Origin: Eonycteris spelaea
Taxonomy: Eukaryota; Chordata; Mammalia; Chiroptera; Pteropodidae
Assembly: GCA_003508835.1 (NCBI GenBank)
Contig: PUFA01000164.1
Span: forward strand, 3,006,001-3,070,000
DNA: 64,000 nt
Direction: 5' to 3'
A program made the position numbers and the translations under genes. The notes beneath the pieces are model-generated. The model was given only the letters and a program-made list of their open reading frames with translations. It did no database searches and was not told where the DNA came from. Within the stretch, counting starts at the first letter, position 1; each line of letters opens with the position of its first letter. Below are positions 20,141 through 31,742 of the stretch, piece after piece.

Positions 20141-22879
20141 CATAATCATTATCACTCTAACAAACAATGAATAGGAATAGCAGAACAATTTATGGAAGAT
20201 ATCTTGGACTAAGTATAACTCAAATTTAAGCATCCTTTCTTATTTCTTATATTTCATTTTAACAAAGCAACACATACAAAAGTAATGCACATAACTTCAC
20301 AATAACATTGAAAAGTAACATATGCTTTTATGAAAATTTACAAAAGACCAAAGCAAAGCAGAATAAGAGTAGTCATACAATAAAATTTTCTAAAAAGTAT
20401 CTTTAGAAAGTCTTCCCTCCTCAAAAAATTCCACATTTTTAGTAGCTGGTCCAAAGCTCCTCTCTCGCTCTTGAGCCCTGCGTCTCTCCTCATTTTTCGA
20501 GCTCACAAAATGCACCTCTTGTTTCCTTCATTAGCATTCCAGATTTATTTTTTTTTTCTTTCACAACTGTTACTTTCTCCTTTCTTACACACATAAATTT
20601 AGCCTCCTGGCCTTTTCCTATTTCTTCACCAATTATTCATATCTTCTCAAAAAAGATCTAGGGACTGAGCAAAGCAACCAGGAATCCTCCATAAAACCCA
20701 AGATGATTTTTCTCGGTCACAGATGACTTTGGTTCTGTTCTTGGCTGTCTTCAATAGCCATCAGAACTTGGTTCAATCACTTTACTCTCTCATTTCCTCA
20801 TATATAAAACAAAGGACTTAAACTCTATGATTTCTAAGGTGACTTTCAAGTAAACTTTCCAAGAGTTTCTAATTATGTAAACTCCAAATTTAAGAACATT
20901 ATAAATATAGCACTTTTGGAAGAGAAAAATAAATACTTGATCACATTTGCCAAAGAGATTCTTGCTCAATCATAGCAGGATACAAATGTGGTTCTCTAAC
21001 CAAATAAAAACCTAATTTATTTCCCTTTTTCTCCCTTTATTCTCACTGAAGCAACATGCTTTAAGGTTTTGTTTTGTTTTTTTTTTTAACCTTCACAGTG
21101 TATCAGATTATTAGACAAATCAATGAAATTTATCCTACTTAAGTGGTTCTTGGAATTTTTATTAAGGAAAATGTAGATACTTTTACATTAAAAAAATGGA
21201 CAACTAATAAAACTATTGTTAAATGGTATTTTTTTTATTGTCCTCATAAGTCTCTGTTATTTTTACTGCTTAAATGTTTTTTTAATTTATTTAAGTGTTT
21301 AGACATAAAGTCAACCATTCAGAAGAACTTTAAGTAAAAGCAAACATGATAGTGAAGTCAGGAAGCAATTAAAACAATAAAGAAGACAAAAACAAAAAAA
21401 AAAGTAGACACAGAAGAAAAAAGTCTTGAATTGGCAATAGCTATAATAAGCTGAGGAATGCTAGTGAGGACAAAAGAAGAATGAGCTAGTGGCAAGAAAA
21501 TGAGAGAAAAGAGCAGGAATGTATAAAAACAAAAAGAACAAAAGTTGGACCACAAAAATAATTAAAAATGGTAATATGAGGGTAACACACCTCTCAAGTT
21601 TGAAGCAGTGACAGCAGAGAAAAGAGAAAGCCCTTACGGAGGAGGGAGAAGTAACACATAGAGAACATCACCACAGTTGTGCTATGGCCCAGTCCCTGCA
21701 CCATGCTTGAGCATGTGTCTGAAAGCCTGGCAGTTCAGGCCATATTAAAGCAAATCAGACAACATATGAAAGCAGCCTGTGGGCATTCATAGGGATGTCA
21801 CAACCTGCAATTTTTGACATCCTGTACTTGTGACACAAAAACAACAGAACAGTTAATATATAATCTGTAGGGCACTTACTAGAATGAATGTATAACTTTT
21901 TTAGTGAAAGTTTTTAAACCAGCCCTTCTATTATTCTTGTGCATCTAGGTTAATACACTTTGAAGTACCAGAAGTAATACCCATGGAAAGGGGTATTAAT
22001 CCTCAAAAGAGCACATAATCTTGTAAACTGTCCTGTAATCTAAACTCTGACGGGCTTTCTCCAATCTTCCTTATGTCCCTTTCTTAATTTCAAATGCACA
22101 AAAGAAGCTACAAAACTGTTATTTGGCGGAGCATTTGAGATCTTGCTCCTCAGCATGTGACATCAATTTGGCTTAAATAAACTCTTATAAAAATTTAAAA
22201 AAATAAAATAAATAAAAGTTAGCTGCTTAACACTTCAGATGTTCTTAGCAAAATATAAAATATATTTTCATTGGTACATGTGATATTAGATCTAATATTT
22301 TTTATTAAAAAATGAGTACTTTTCTGTGTTCATTTAAAAATATTTGATAATTAAGTATAACAGTGTGGCATGCACAGAAGACTTTCACTCTGCAGCCTCA
22401 TTTGCCATTTTCTTCACTTTATAGGAGAAGCTGTCACTTGACTGTACCACAAGGCTGTGTGCTGTTGCTGCTATCGAATGTCATATAGTGGCTTTAAAAT
22501 TAACCTTTCATTCAAAACATGAGTTAAGATGCCTAAAGAAAGTATAGGCTTTCTCCAGGCTTAAAGATTGTGGCGCAACTTTTTTATGCATCTCGGCTAA
22601 TGTACGTTTGACAGCATTTAATCTAGACTTTCTTTCTGTGTAACATACTGCCTGGTGGTGACCTAGTGAATAGATAGATGTATTTGAAAGTTCAAAAAAT
22701 GATACATTTTGTATAATACTCCATGATATATAATCTCAAATACAAGAAATGGTAACTGGTTAAAGCATTTTCAGCATGAAAACATAACTTTTTTCTTCAT
22801 GTTTACCAGTGAGCCTCATGCAAATTTAATTATATTTTACTGAAATGAATACACTCCAAATATAAAATTAAATTCAGTA
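20141..22879. other. Intronic DNA, mostly unique
   Basis: Contains a pyrimidine-rich stretch (20450-20640) that may be degraded L2, a weak MIR-like piece (20760-20850), and an LTR-like 3' module at about 22040-22212 listed separately. Otherwise unique AT-rich DNA; the open frames at 21143-21555 are featureless. Confidence 0.4.
22040..22212 (+). mobile_element. Possible LTR or retroposon 3' module with polyadenylation signal and A-rich tail
   Basis: A 'gcacaaaagaagct' TATA-like stretch is followed by 'ggcggagcatttgagatcttgctcctcagcatgtgaca', then 'ttaaataaactcttataaaaa' (AATAAA) and an A-rich tail '...aaaaaaataaaataaataaaag'. This is the layout of an ERV1-type R-U5 end, or of a retroposed transcript end. 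I cannot name the family, and the upstream U3 is not clear. Confidence 0.35.
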
Positions 22880-23300
22880 TCTTTCTATTCAATAAACATG
22901 CATGAGTCCCTGTAGAGCCAGATATAAGCATTGGAGATTAAAAAGCAAATAAACAAGAAAAGTCCATCATTTCATAAAGTATGCACCAATCTGGAAGAAG
23001 ACAAAGTGATGATTGCAATAAAAATAAGATGAGAATTGCTAGAATAGACATAGATACAGGTTGCTATGGAATCCTATTAAGAGGAAATTAACGAAGACCT
23101 CACTGTCAGGAAAAGCTTCCTTGCGGAATCAAAAGACAGGACAAAAAGAGCTTGCTGGGTGTAGCCAATTAGAGGTGGTCTTGCTGACAGAGATAAGGAC
23201 ATACATCAAAAGCCCAGGGTGAATGGACCTACAACCCTGTGGATGAACAAGAAACCTGGAAAAATGAAGGTCTGCAAATAAACAGTGTTTACAAATCAGA
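22880..23300 (-). mobile_element. L2 3' end, antisense, long
   Basis: 'tctattcaataaacatgcatgagtccctgtagagccagatataagcattggagattaaaaagcaaataaac' starts as the reverse complement of the L2 tail. Further on, 'cactgtcaggaaaagcttccttgcgg' matches the antisense L2 '…tcagggaaggcttcctggagg'. The minus-strand open frame at 23129-23380 lies in it. Confidence 0.75.
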
Positions 23301-23634
23301 AAGAAAAGAGGCTGAAGAACGTGAAACAGGTCAGTGATAGGATATCTTAGAACACAACTCTGACAGCCCGATGGAGGCATACTGAGAATGCCAACGATTT
23401 CTAGAAGGACATGGGGACTGAGCTGTTTTGTTTCCTGAAAGGTGGTGTTATAAGAGTTTACTCACCCTGAGTAATCACATTCCCTCTCATTGCTTCAACT
23501 ATAGCACAAAACTAGTTAGATCTCACCTCTGAGTTCACCTGAAGTCTCATGGAAATCCCAACCAGATACTCCCAGGGGCACATCAGACTCAAGGTACAAA
23601 AGGAAATTTTTCATTTTCCCCACGGACTTGCTTC
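23301..23634. other. Intronic DNA, no feature recognised
   Basis: Moderately balanced composition, unique; possibly the inner part of the flanking L2 copies but not demonstrable. Confidence 0.35.
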
Positions 23635-24405
23635 GCTTCCAATATTTTTTTACCTCAGATTGTTTTTCTCAGCTACCTAATCAGCTCAGAGTAGAAACCT
23701 GGCTGTTGTCCTTGACTCCACCTACTACTTCAGCTCAATTCCAATTATTGCATCTTATTGATTTTAATCCAAATATTTATATGTCTGTTTCCTCCTCGCT
23801 AACTCTCATTTCCCTGTTATTTTCTCTTGACTAAACTATTCAGCCCTCTCAAACATAATCTCCTATTCTCTGCTCTTCTCCCCGATATATTACCACATAT
23901 AGCTGCTAATAAAATTTATTTAAAACTTAATTGGATCCTACTGGATAAATTCTAGCTCCTTAAAACGACATCAAGGTTTTCTAAGATCTAGCCCCTGTCT
24001 CTTGTTCCAGCCTCCTCATTTATTCTTTCCTGCCTAACATATTGTGTACTTTGGGAACACTGAATTGTTAGTATTTCCTCATTTACTCCCTGATTTTTTT
24101 CCCTTGTTGCTAAGCAGAGTTTTTCTGTTAGCATACACTCATTGTTCCTCTCTTCCAGGCTGTCACTGCCATCTTTTCAGACTTAGCTGGCTTACATGCC
24201 CCCTTTTCTTTGTATCACCAAATCCTCAGGCCATACTGCTCTTAGAATAATTTATTAGAATTACATCTCTCCCTTATCTGTCTAAACTCCCAAAGAGCAA
24301 GGTCTTTTGTACTCATTGTCATATTTTCAGTGTTTATGTGCATCATTTGACCAACAGTAAAAACACAGTAAATATTTGCTAAAGAATAAATGAACAAATG
24401 ATACC
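23635..24405 (+). mobile_element. L2 ORF2 end plus 3' UTR and tail
   Basis: Pyrimidine-rich L2 order: 'cctggctgttgtccttgactccacc' (ORF2 'NLGVILDS' region), 'ttattgattttaatccaaatatttatatg', 'ggttttctaagatctagcccctgtctcttgttccagcctcctcatttattctttcc', 'ttactccctg' and 'caaagagcaaggtcttttgtactc'. It ends in 'acagtaaatatttgctaaagaataaatgaacaaat'. One of the two longest L2 copies in the window; open frames 23628-24250 are its remnants. Confidence 0.8.
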
Positions 24406-24472
24406 ACATCCAAAGGCCTGATAAGTTCAGTGTAAAGTAGCTTATCATAATGCTGACTAGTTCTTTTGCAGA

Positions 24473-24795
24473 ACTGCTCTGTCCAATATATGGCCATTCA
24501 TCACATGTGGCTATTGACCATTTGAAATGTGGCTATAGCCCAAATTGAGATGAACTATGAGAATATACAAAACACTACACTTTGATGACTTTTTATGAAG
24601 CAAAAGCATGTAATGTACCCTATTAATAATGTTTTTATGAGAATTACATATTGGAATGACAATATTTTGGGTATACTGGATGAAATAAAATGGGTTATTA
24701 GAATTAATTTTGCTTGCTTCTTTTCACTTCTTTAATGAGGCTACCAGGAGATTTAAAATTATAAATTCAAAATTAGGCAGAATTCTACGTGGATA
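24473..24795. mobile_element. Non-autonomous hAT-Charlie-like DNA transposon (MER3/MER33-like)
   Basis: 'ctgctctgtccaatatatggccattcatcacatgtggctattgaccatttgaaatgtggctatagcccaaattgagatgaactatg' is the terminal block of a MER hAT element that carries the 'agccacatgtggctatt' palindrome-like repeat. The interior is AT-rich ('ttgaatgacaatattttgggtatactggatgaaataaaatgggttatta') and the far end '…ggctacc' is weak. Exact family not assigned. Confidence 0.7.
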
Positions 24796-24984
24796 ATTTG
24801 ACCATTCATTCAGTTGTTTTCTTAGATTGAGCCTGAATATGATTGTTTCATACTAACCAAACTGTTATACTTTGATAATGTTTGTCTTAGAGAATCTTAG
24901 CTGGTGCCAGTAAATCTTAACACTGCTAAAATTTTTGTTTGTTTGTTTTGGGTTTTGTAAGATATGTGTTAAGATTTCTGCTGA

Positions 24985-25095
24985 TGTGATTATTTACGGC
25001 AAAGACCATGTTTTAGTATTTCATTTGCCTAGTTTCTATCACAGTGTTTTGTATATAATGTGTGTTCCAGCAATGGTTGATAGATAAATGAATGC
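24985..25095 (+). mobile_element. L2 3' tail
   Basis: 'ggcaaagaccatgttttagtatttcatttgcctagtttctatcacagtgttttgtatataatgtgtgttccagcaatggttgatagataaatgaatg' matches the L2 tail 'gggcagggaccatgtctt…cacagtgcctggcacatag…aatgaatga'. Confidence 0.75.
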
Positions 25096-25667
25096 CCTTT
25101 GTCACGTATAAGAAAGGCAAGCTGGCTGCTCATAAACATATGGATTTTGCACATTCCATATGGGATAAACTATTTGAAGATTTTAAATATGTTTTCTAGT
25201 TTAAAATTTAGATTATCCAGAATATTATGATCATGTGATGATGCTATTAACTGTCATTCCTAAAAATAAAAGGTATGGTAAAATAATTTTCAGAAATGCT
25301 ACATTTTGTATCCTGCTTAGAGATTAAAATGAACAGTAACATAATAGAGACTAAGTAGTTTTTCAGGGAAAAAGCAAAACAAAATAGTCCGTGTAGATAT
25401 GTTTAACTCAGTATTTCAAACTCCTCACATCAGTTGACTGGCAAGTTTTAAAAAAAATCATCAAAAACAGTTTCATCTGTTCTTAGAGAGAAGCATGTAA
25501 TTAGTAGGCAGGTAGTCACCGATTTTTCCTAATTAGTCCCTTCCATTGTTTATTTAATAATAAACTATTGCCTTACCCAAAACAGTGATTCATCTTTGTT
25601 GCCAAGTAAGGAAAACATTGACCCCATGAAAACAGAGACAGGTTTTGTGAATACATTCTTTGAAATA
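25096..25667. other. AT-rich intronic DNA, no feature recognised
   Basis: Unique sequence. Confidence 0.4.
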
Positions 25668-25765
25668 TAAGATCCATGAAGACAGAGCTTTATCTGATTA
25701 TTTAACATTGACTCTCTAGTATAGAACAATGTCTGCACCAAGTTGGTACTATCTAGATGGATGGT
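25668..25765 (+). mobile_element. L2 3' tail fragment
   Basis: 'agatccatgaagacagagctttatctgattatttaacattgactctctagtatagaacaatgtctgcaccaagttggtac' matches L2 'gctccttgagggcagggac…cctagcacagtgcctggcacatagtagg'. It merges into a GATA-rich tract. Confidence 0.6.
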
Positions 25766-25846
25766 AGATAGATAGACAGAAATGATTTCCTGCTTACTGA
25801 TTAGATGCGTCTCTCTAAGATCAGATAGATAGATGGATAGATTTTT
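25755..25846. repeat. Degenerate GATA/GATG-rich tract
   Basis: Two clusters, 'gatggatggtagatagatagacag' and 'gatcagatagatagatggatag', separated by unique sequence. Confidence 0.7.
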
Positions 25847-26169
25847 TTGATAAATGAATGATTTTTTTTTTGCTTTATATTTGATTGGTATTATCTCATT
25901 CAAAAACATACTAATGAATTCAAATAATTTTCAGAATATAAATTAACTTAAAAGCAGATTCCATAAGATAGCTGAATCTAAACAATTATTACCTGAATCT
26001 AAGACATTATATCAGTAGTTTTTATTTAGTAATAATAGTAATTATGCTTTGAATTTTACTTGAAACAGGCATTATATTAAAAGTCAGTCATTAAAACACA
26101 CCAAAAATAATATGGACTGGTAAAAGGTGTTTGACATTGTTATTTGCAGTGAAGCAGAATAACAAGTGT
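25847..26169. other. AT-rich intronic DNA, no feature recognised
   Basis: Unique sequence. Confidence 0.4.
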
Positions 26170-26400
26170 TTTAAAAGCATGGTTTAAATTTTGGCCTTAT
26201 CACTCAACAGTTGTGTAACCAAAATCAGGCTATTTAACCTCTATATACCTCAATTCCTTCTTCTGTGAAATGGAGATAGTGGTTATTACTTACTTCAAAG
26301 AGCTGCTAAAAGTATGAAATGAGACGGTAGTATAAACTGCTTATAAGAGCAATATCCAAAGAGAAAGTGCTCAGTAACTATAAAGACTATTATAAGGACA
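26170..26400 (+). mobile_element. MIR SINE
   Basis: 'ggtttaaattttggccttatcactcaacagttgtgtaaccaaaatcaggctatttaacctctatatacctcaattccttcttctgtgaaatggagatagtggttattacttacttcaaagagctgctaaaagtatgaaatgag' preserves almost the whole MIR layout, ending 'aaagtgctcagtaac'. Confidence 0.9.
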
Positions 26401-26554
26401 ACATTTTATGAAGAAGAATATTTAGTATAGATTTTTTTTTTGGGGGGGTATTTTCCAAAATAATCTTACTTCCACACATTCTTGAAATATCAGGCTAGGT
26501 TTCTCTTTTGTAGCCCCAAAACCACAGTGAGTGAGATTATACAATATAGTTGAC

Positions 26555-26765
26555 CCTGGAGATGTGCTGCCTGGGTTCAAATACCGATTCCACCACTCAC
26601 TAGTTGTGCGCCCTTGAGCAAATTACTTAATCTCACTGTTTCACTTTCCTTAGCTGTAGAATACGGATCAGTATCTATCCATATGATTAAATGTTATAAG
26701 AATTAAATGAGCTATGTTCGTAATGAATTTAGAGCAGATCCTAGCAAAAAAAAGCAACACATGCT
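26555..26765 (+). mobile_element. MIR SINE
   Basis: 'ctgcctgggttcaaataccgattccaccactcactagttgtgcgcccttgagcaaattacttaatctcactgtttcactttccttagctgtagaatacgg' is a well-preserved MIR, including the tRNA-derived B-box-like 'gggttcaaatac'. Confidence 0.92.
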
Positions 26766-27329
26766 CCAGAATACTTGCATACTTGCTGAATAAATGAATA
26801 AACAAAGGCCCCTTTTAGTTGTGTGGATGAGGATGATGAGATTCCTCCTTCATCAGTGCTGAAGAGTAATGGATAAGGTGTTGAAGCCTGAGGGACAGTC
26901 GGCAGACAAGGGTGACAGTGAAGAACAAGATTTCATGGAAGTGCAGAAGAGAATTTCTGCTTTCTTACTCTAGAAAGGTAGACAAGTTATATTGCTTTTA
27001 ATGCCAGGAAATCACATATTCATTAATCCATTTTTATAAGTGATGCAAAAATAAAACATATAGTGAAAATTTTAGGAAAACAAAATAGTAATTATGTTTA
27101 TACCAAATATTTAAGAAATGATGTAGCATACAAACTGAGATCAATTTTTTTTCATAGCATGAGCATCCATTTGTGTATCGTAATCAATTTCAAAGCTTTT
27201 ATTTCCAGAGTAGAATATATGGGACTAGAAATAACTTCACAATTATTTTTTTTTGTTTATTTAGCATGAAGTACAATTAACTTTAAATGTTGGAAAGAAA
27301 ATCAAAATAAAATAATGATAAAGTATAAT

Positions 27330-27525
27330 AGTTACTAAATGTAATATCTCAAACTTTTTACTACATCCTAAATTGGTGGCATCCCATTTTGCAGATGAAG
27401 GAAAAGAGGTCAGGAAAAGGTAAATGCCTTGCTCAAGGCACATGGCTATGAATTGAGGGAATCAGAATTCATTTCAACTCCAAAGCTCCAATTTTTAGTC
27501 CTGGAGCTCTACTGCCTTTTCTGTG
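27330..27525 (-). mobile_element. MIR SINE, antisense
   Basis: 'cattttgcagatgaaggaaaagaggtcaggaaaaggtaaatgccttgctcaaggcacatggctatgaattgagggaatcagaattcatttcaactccaaagctcc' is the reverse complement of the MIR core. Confidence 0.88.
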
Positions 27526-29287
27526 TAGTGATGTCACCGAGTCCTTAGGAAAGCACTATCCTATGTCATGAAGAAAATGATGCATGTCTCAAAAACAATA
27601 AGTTGACAAAGTCTTAGCACTGAGAGTGTTGGTTCTCAATTATCATAAAACTGGTTTTGTTTCATCATGTCATTTCACTAGACACTGCTCATTTTATTTT
27701 CCTTTGAAGGAGCTAATGTAGTTACTGATAAATGCCGTCTTAATAACCCTGGATTATGTAACATTTTACGATTGGCATTATAAAGTACTTCATTTTCATC
27801 TTTATGGATTATGTTGCAAATTCTCTAAATTCATGCTTCACTTATTTTTCCAAATCTCAGCATCCTTAAATTTTACATTACGATTTCATATGTGAGATCA
27901 TTCACCTGAGGGTTCTGTTATCTAGGCTTTGGCTATCTTATCCTAAAGTCCTTAAATTTCACTAGAAAACTATCTCTCAAGCATTAATATCCTTAAGCAC
28001 TTAAGCCAAAAATTTATTTATTTTTCCTACTTACTGTTGAGTTACATAGATCATACTGTAAAATTAAAGAGTTTAAAAATTATGATCTGTATTACTAGAA
28101 TTCCCTAATATAAACTAGATTATTTCCTGCTTTACTTGATTAATTATTCCCTAACCACTATAAACAAATATTGAAGCACTTCAATTTGATAACTCTATTA
28201 ACATAGAAAAAAGATGAATATATATTCATTTGTCTCAATTTTCACCTGTATTTTTTTCCTCTCATAATTTAAGTTATGAACATGAAATATGTTATTGAGG
28301 GTTTGGTTGATTTGTTTGTTCATTTTAAAATGAAAATTCTTTGAGACCTTTTACAAATAAATGGAAATTTAGGCAGGATCAGAAGGAACAGCAGATGAGA
28401 GTCTCTCATAAGGTGTCTTCAGGAATAGTATATGGAGTTAGGGAATCCTAAGTAAACAGAATATAATAAAATTGGTGACTTGGATAGTATCTTAATATAA
28501 AGAATATCTGTGTAATTCATACTCTAAGTAATATATTATTTACTCTAAGTAAATAATATATTATATACACTACATAGTATTAAATATTTTATACTGTTAT
28601 ATATATATACATATATATGTACATATACAATAGTACATAGCATAGAAACACAGAATTTTGAACTAGAATAGACTTTAAAAATAACGTAGTCCAACTTCAC
28701 CATTTATAGATGAAAATTTTGAGCCACAGAGATTTCAAGTAATGGTTAACAGTGTTAAAAAATTTTTCTTTTGGTAGAGATATGATTAAAAATCAAGTGT
28801 TTTCATTTCAAGTTTGGAATTTTTCCACTAGTCCAGGATATTTGCCAATCTGTAACTTTTTTTTTTTTTAATACCAGGAGGGAGTCGAAAACATTATATT
28901 ATAATTATCATATTCTTTGAGGTAAAAGAGTTTGGCTTAATTACCCAAGAGCTATGGCGTGTGCTTAATATATGTGTGCTGGCCTAAGACATAAACTCAT
29001 AAAATGAATATAATAATGTTGATTTGTGATGGGGATTTCAATAAGTGATCACATCACGTGTAACTGACTTAGGAAACTATGTGGCCCTCTATCTGGTCTC
29101 TTCTTCTCATTCACAGCCTTATCTATTTTCAAACTCCATGCCAATTTTGCTCAAAGCTGAGTGGTATACTGATATTTTTCAAAGAAAAGAAAGTTTCGGG
29201 ACTCTTTAATACTAACTTAGAAATAATTTTAGTAAAGTGTTACTACTTTACACATTTTAGGTAAAATTACAATCAGAGAAATATATC
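27526..29287. other. AT-rich intronic DNA
   Basis: Mostly unique. 28670-28765 ('gtagtccaacttcaccatttatagatgaaaattttgagccacagagatttcaagtaatgg') is probably a diverged antisense MIR-type SINE. 28598-28630 is a short (TA)n array. No gene seen. Confidence 0.45.
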
Positions 29288-30329
29288 AGCAAGATGGCAG
29301 AGTAGGAAGTCCTGGAACCTCCTTTGTCCCACAAATACACTAAGTGAAAGGCTCTTGCACTCTGGGAAAGGTGAAACCAGATTCACCAAGGCTAGTAGGA
29401 AGATTCTTAACACCCTCTGCCAGCTCTCAGCACAGTGCCATATGATCAACAAGAGACCCCATTGTTTTCAGCTTCACCAAGGAAGAGAAGGGATGATTTG
29501 CATATCATGTGCCAAACTTCCCCAGGGTGCTGCTCAGCGAACTGGCTTCTGTGTTGCCAATCTTGGAGATCTGATGGTTCAGCACAATCTAACTGCCCTA
29601 GGTAGAACAGAGGTGGCAGCATGGGCTGGTAGATGCCATTGACCCCTTTCCTTGATCAGCAAAGCATGAGCAAGGAAAACAAAACAAAACAAAACAAAAA
29701 CAACTCAGCTCTCAACTTCCCAATGAGAAGGGACTTATATAGAACTAGCATTTGTTTCATCAATCTTAACTCTCTGGTGAGTCTAGAATAGTGCAGCTTC
29801 CTTGAGGAAGGAGATGGATGGTAGCTTTTGCTGGTAGATGCATAGTTCCCCTCACTAGCTCAGCACAGAGTGCACAGACAAAAACCTACTTCTTTCTGAG
29901 GACTGAGAGTTAGTACAGGCCCCAAGAATATGTGGCCATGCTGATAGGTAGGAGTCTTCTTCTACAAGGGGCCAGTCTGTGAAGACTGAGAAAGTACCTG
30001 ATTTGCTAATGTACAGACATGAACACAGGTCACCAAAAAATGAAGAACCAGGCAAAGATGTTCTGAAAAAAAAAAGCAAGATGAAATTCAGAAACTGACC
30101 CTAATGAAATAGAGTTATACAATATACCTGACACTTAAAAATAACTCTTACAAAGATGCTCACATTAAGAGAACAATGAATGAAGTGATACTTCTCCAAA
30201 AGAGATATTAAATCTAAAAAAAAAAAAATGCCAAACAGAAAGAATGGAGCTAAAGAACATAAAAATTGGCCTGAAAAATTAACTAATTAACTAAAAGGAT
30301 TCAACAGGAGCCTAATAAGTCAGGAGAAA

Positions 30330-30885
30330 CAATCATTGGATGCAATACAAGTCACTGGAAATTATTCAGTCAGGGGAACAAAAGAAAAAAATAAAAGAGA
30401 GAAGAAACTAAAAGGAATTATAAAAAGTCACCAAGTCAACAATATATCTATCGTGGGAGTTATAGAAAGAGAAGAGAGAAACAAAAGACCAGAAACCATA
30501 TCCAAAGAAATAATGACTGAACATTTCCTAAATCTAAGGAAGTCAATGGACATCCACATCCAAAACTCAAGGGCATCCAAATATGATGAACCAAAAGAAA
30601 TCCACACTAATATTATAATCAAATTATCAAAAGTTAAAGACAACGAACACTCATAGGACACTCATAAGACTATGAGTTTCTTATTGGAAATCTGCAGGCC
30701 AGAAGGGAGTGGGGTGATATATTTGTTGAAAGAACAACAACAAAAAAAGGTGCATCCTTATCTGGCAAAACTCTCTGTTAAAAATCAAAAAGATGAAATA
30801 AAAAATTTCTTAGACAAACAAAAGCTGGGAGAGTTTGTCAACACTAGACATGCCTTACAAAAAGTGATAAAGGAGTTCTAGGTGA
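30330..30885 (+). pseudogene. L1 ORF1-region remnant
   Basis: Open frame 30336-30656 contains a Lys/Glu-rich segment and 'ISKEIMTEHFLNL', resembling the L1 ORF1 segment with 'xxIMxENFPNL'. Frame 30672-30881 holds 'NQKDEIKNFLDKQKLGEF', which matches the conserved 'DKQKLREF' stretch 5' of ORF2 in L1M-type elements. Frameshifted; not a functional RNA-binding chaperone. Confidence 0.65.
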
Positions 30886-31721
30886 AATGAAAGAATACTA
30901 CACAGCAACACAATAGCATAAGAAGTATGGTAAAATTTCTTGACGAGTAAATATATAAACAAATACAGAATATTGTATTGCTGTAATGGAGGTGGGTAAG
31001 TCGCTTTTAATTCTAGTATAAAAGTTAAAACATATAAATATTAAAATTAGCTATAACTAAAAATATTTTAAAAATATAATATGAATATGTAAAATTGACA
31101 ACAATAACCAAGTCTGGGGTAAGGAGAAGATAAAGTGTGGACTTTTTGTATGTGATTGAACTTAAGTTGCTATCATGTTGAAACAGTGTTATAGCTGTAA
31201 GATATTTATGTAAACCACAAGGTAACCACATACACACTATACCTAATGTGGTCATATTTAAAAAAGAATGAAAAGAGTCAAAGCATAGAAATGCAAAAAA
31301 TTGAACAAAATACTAAAGAAGACAGCAAATGTGGAAAAAACAAAAGAACTAAAAGACTAACAGAAACGACTAAAATGATAATAGTAATTCTTTCTTTATC
31401 GATAATTACTTTAAACATAAATGGATTAAAGTCCCCTTCAAAGGTCATAAACTGGCTGAATGAATAAACTAAAAACAAGACCAAACTACATGCTGTGTAC
31501 AAAAAAAAAAAAAAAAACCTCACTTGAGATTTAAGGATGTACATAGATTGAAAATGAAGAAATGAAAAAAGATATTCTATGCAGATAATAAGAAAAAGAG
31601 AGCAAGAGTGGCTTACATATATCAGACAAAACAGACTTTAAGTGAAAACTGTCGAAAGAGCCAAAGAAGATCATCATATAATGACAAAAGTGTCAATTCA
31701 GCAGGTAATAAAACAATTATA

Positions 31722-31742
31722 AATATATATATATATATATGT
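31722..31742. repeat. (TA)n run in L1
   Basis: Ten TA units inside the ORF2 remnant. Confidence 0.9.

Noticed and set aside
29355..29642. 95-residue frame
   Set aside because: Lies in the 5' UTR of the L1 starting at 29288; incidental.
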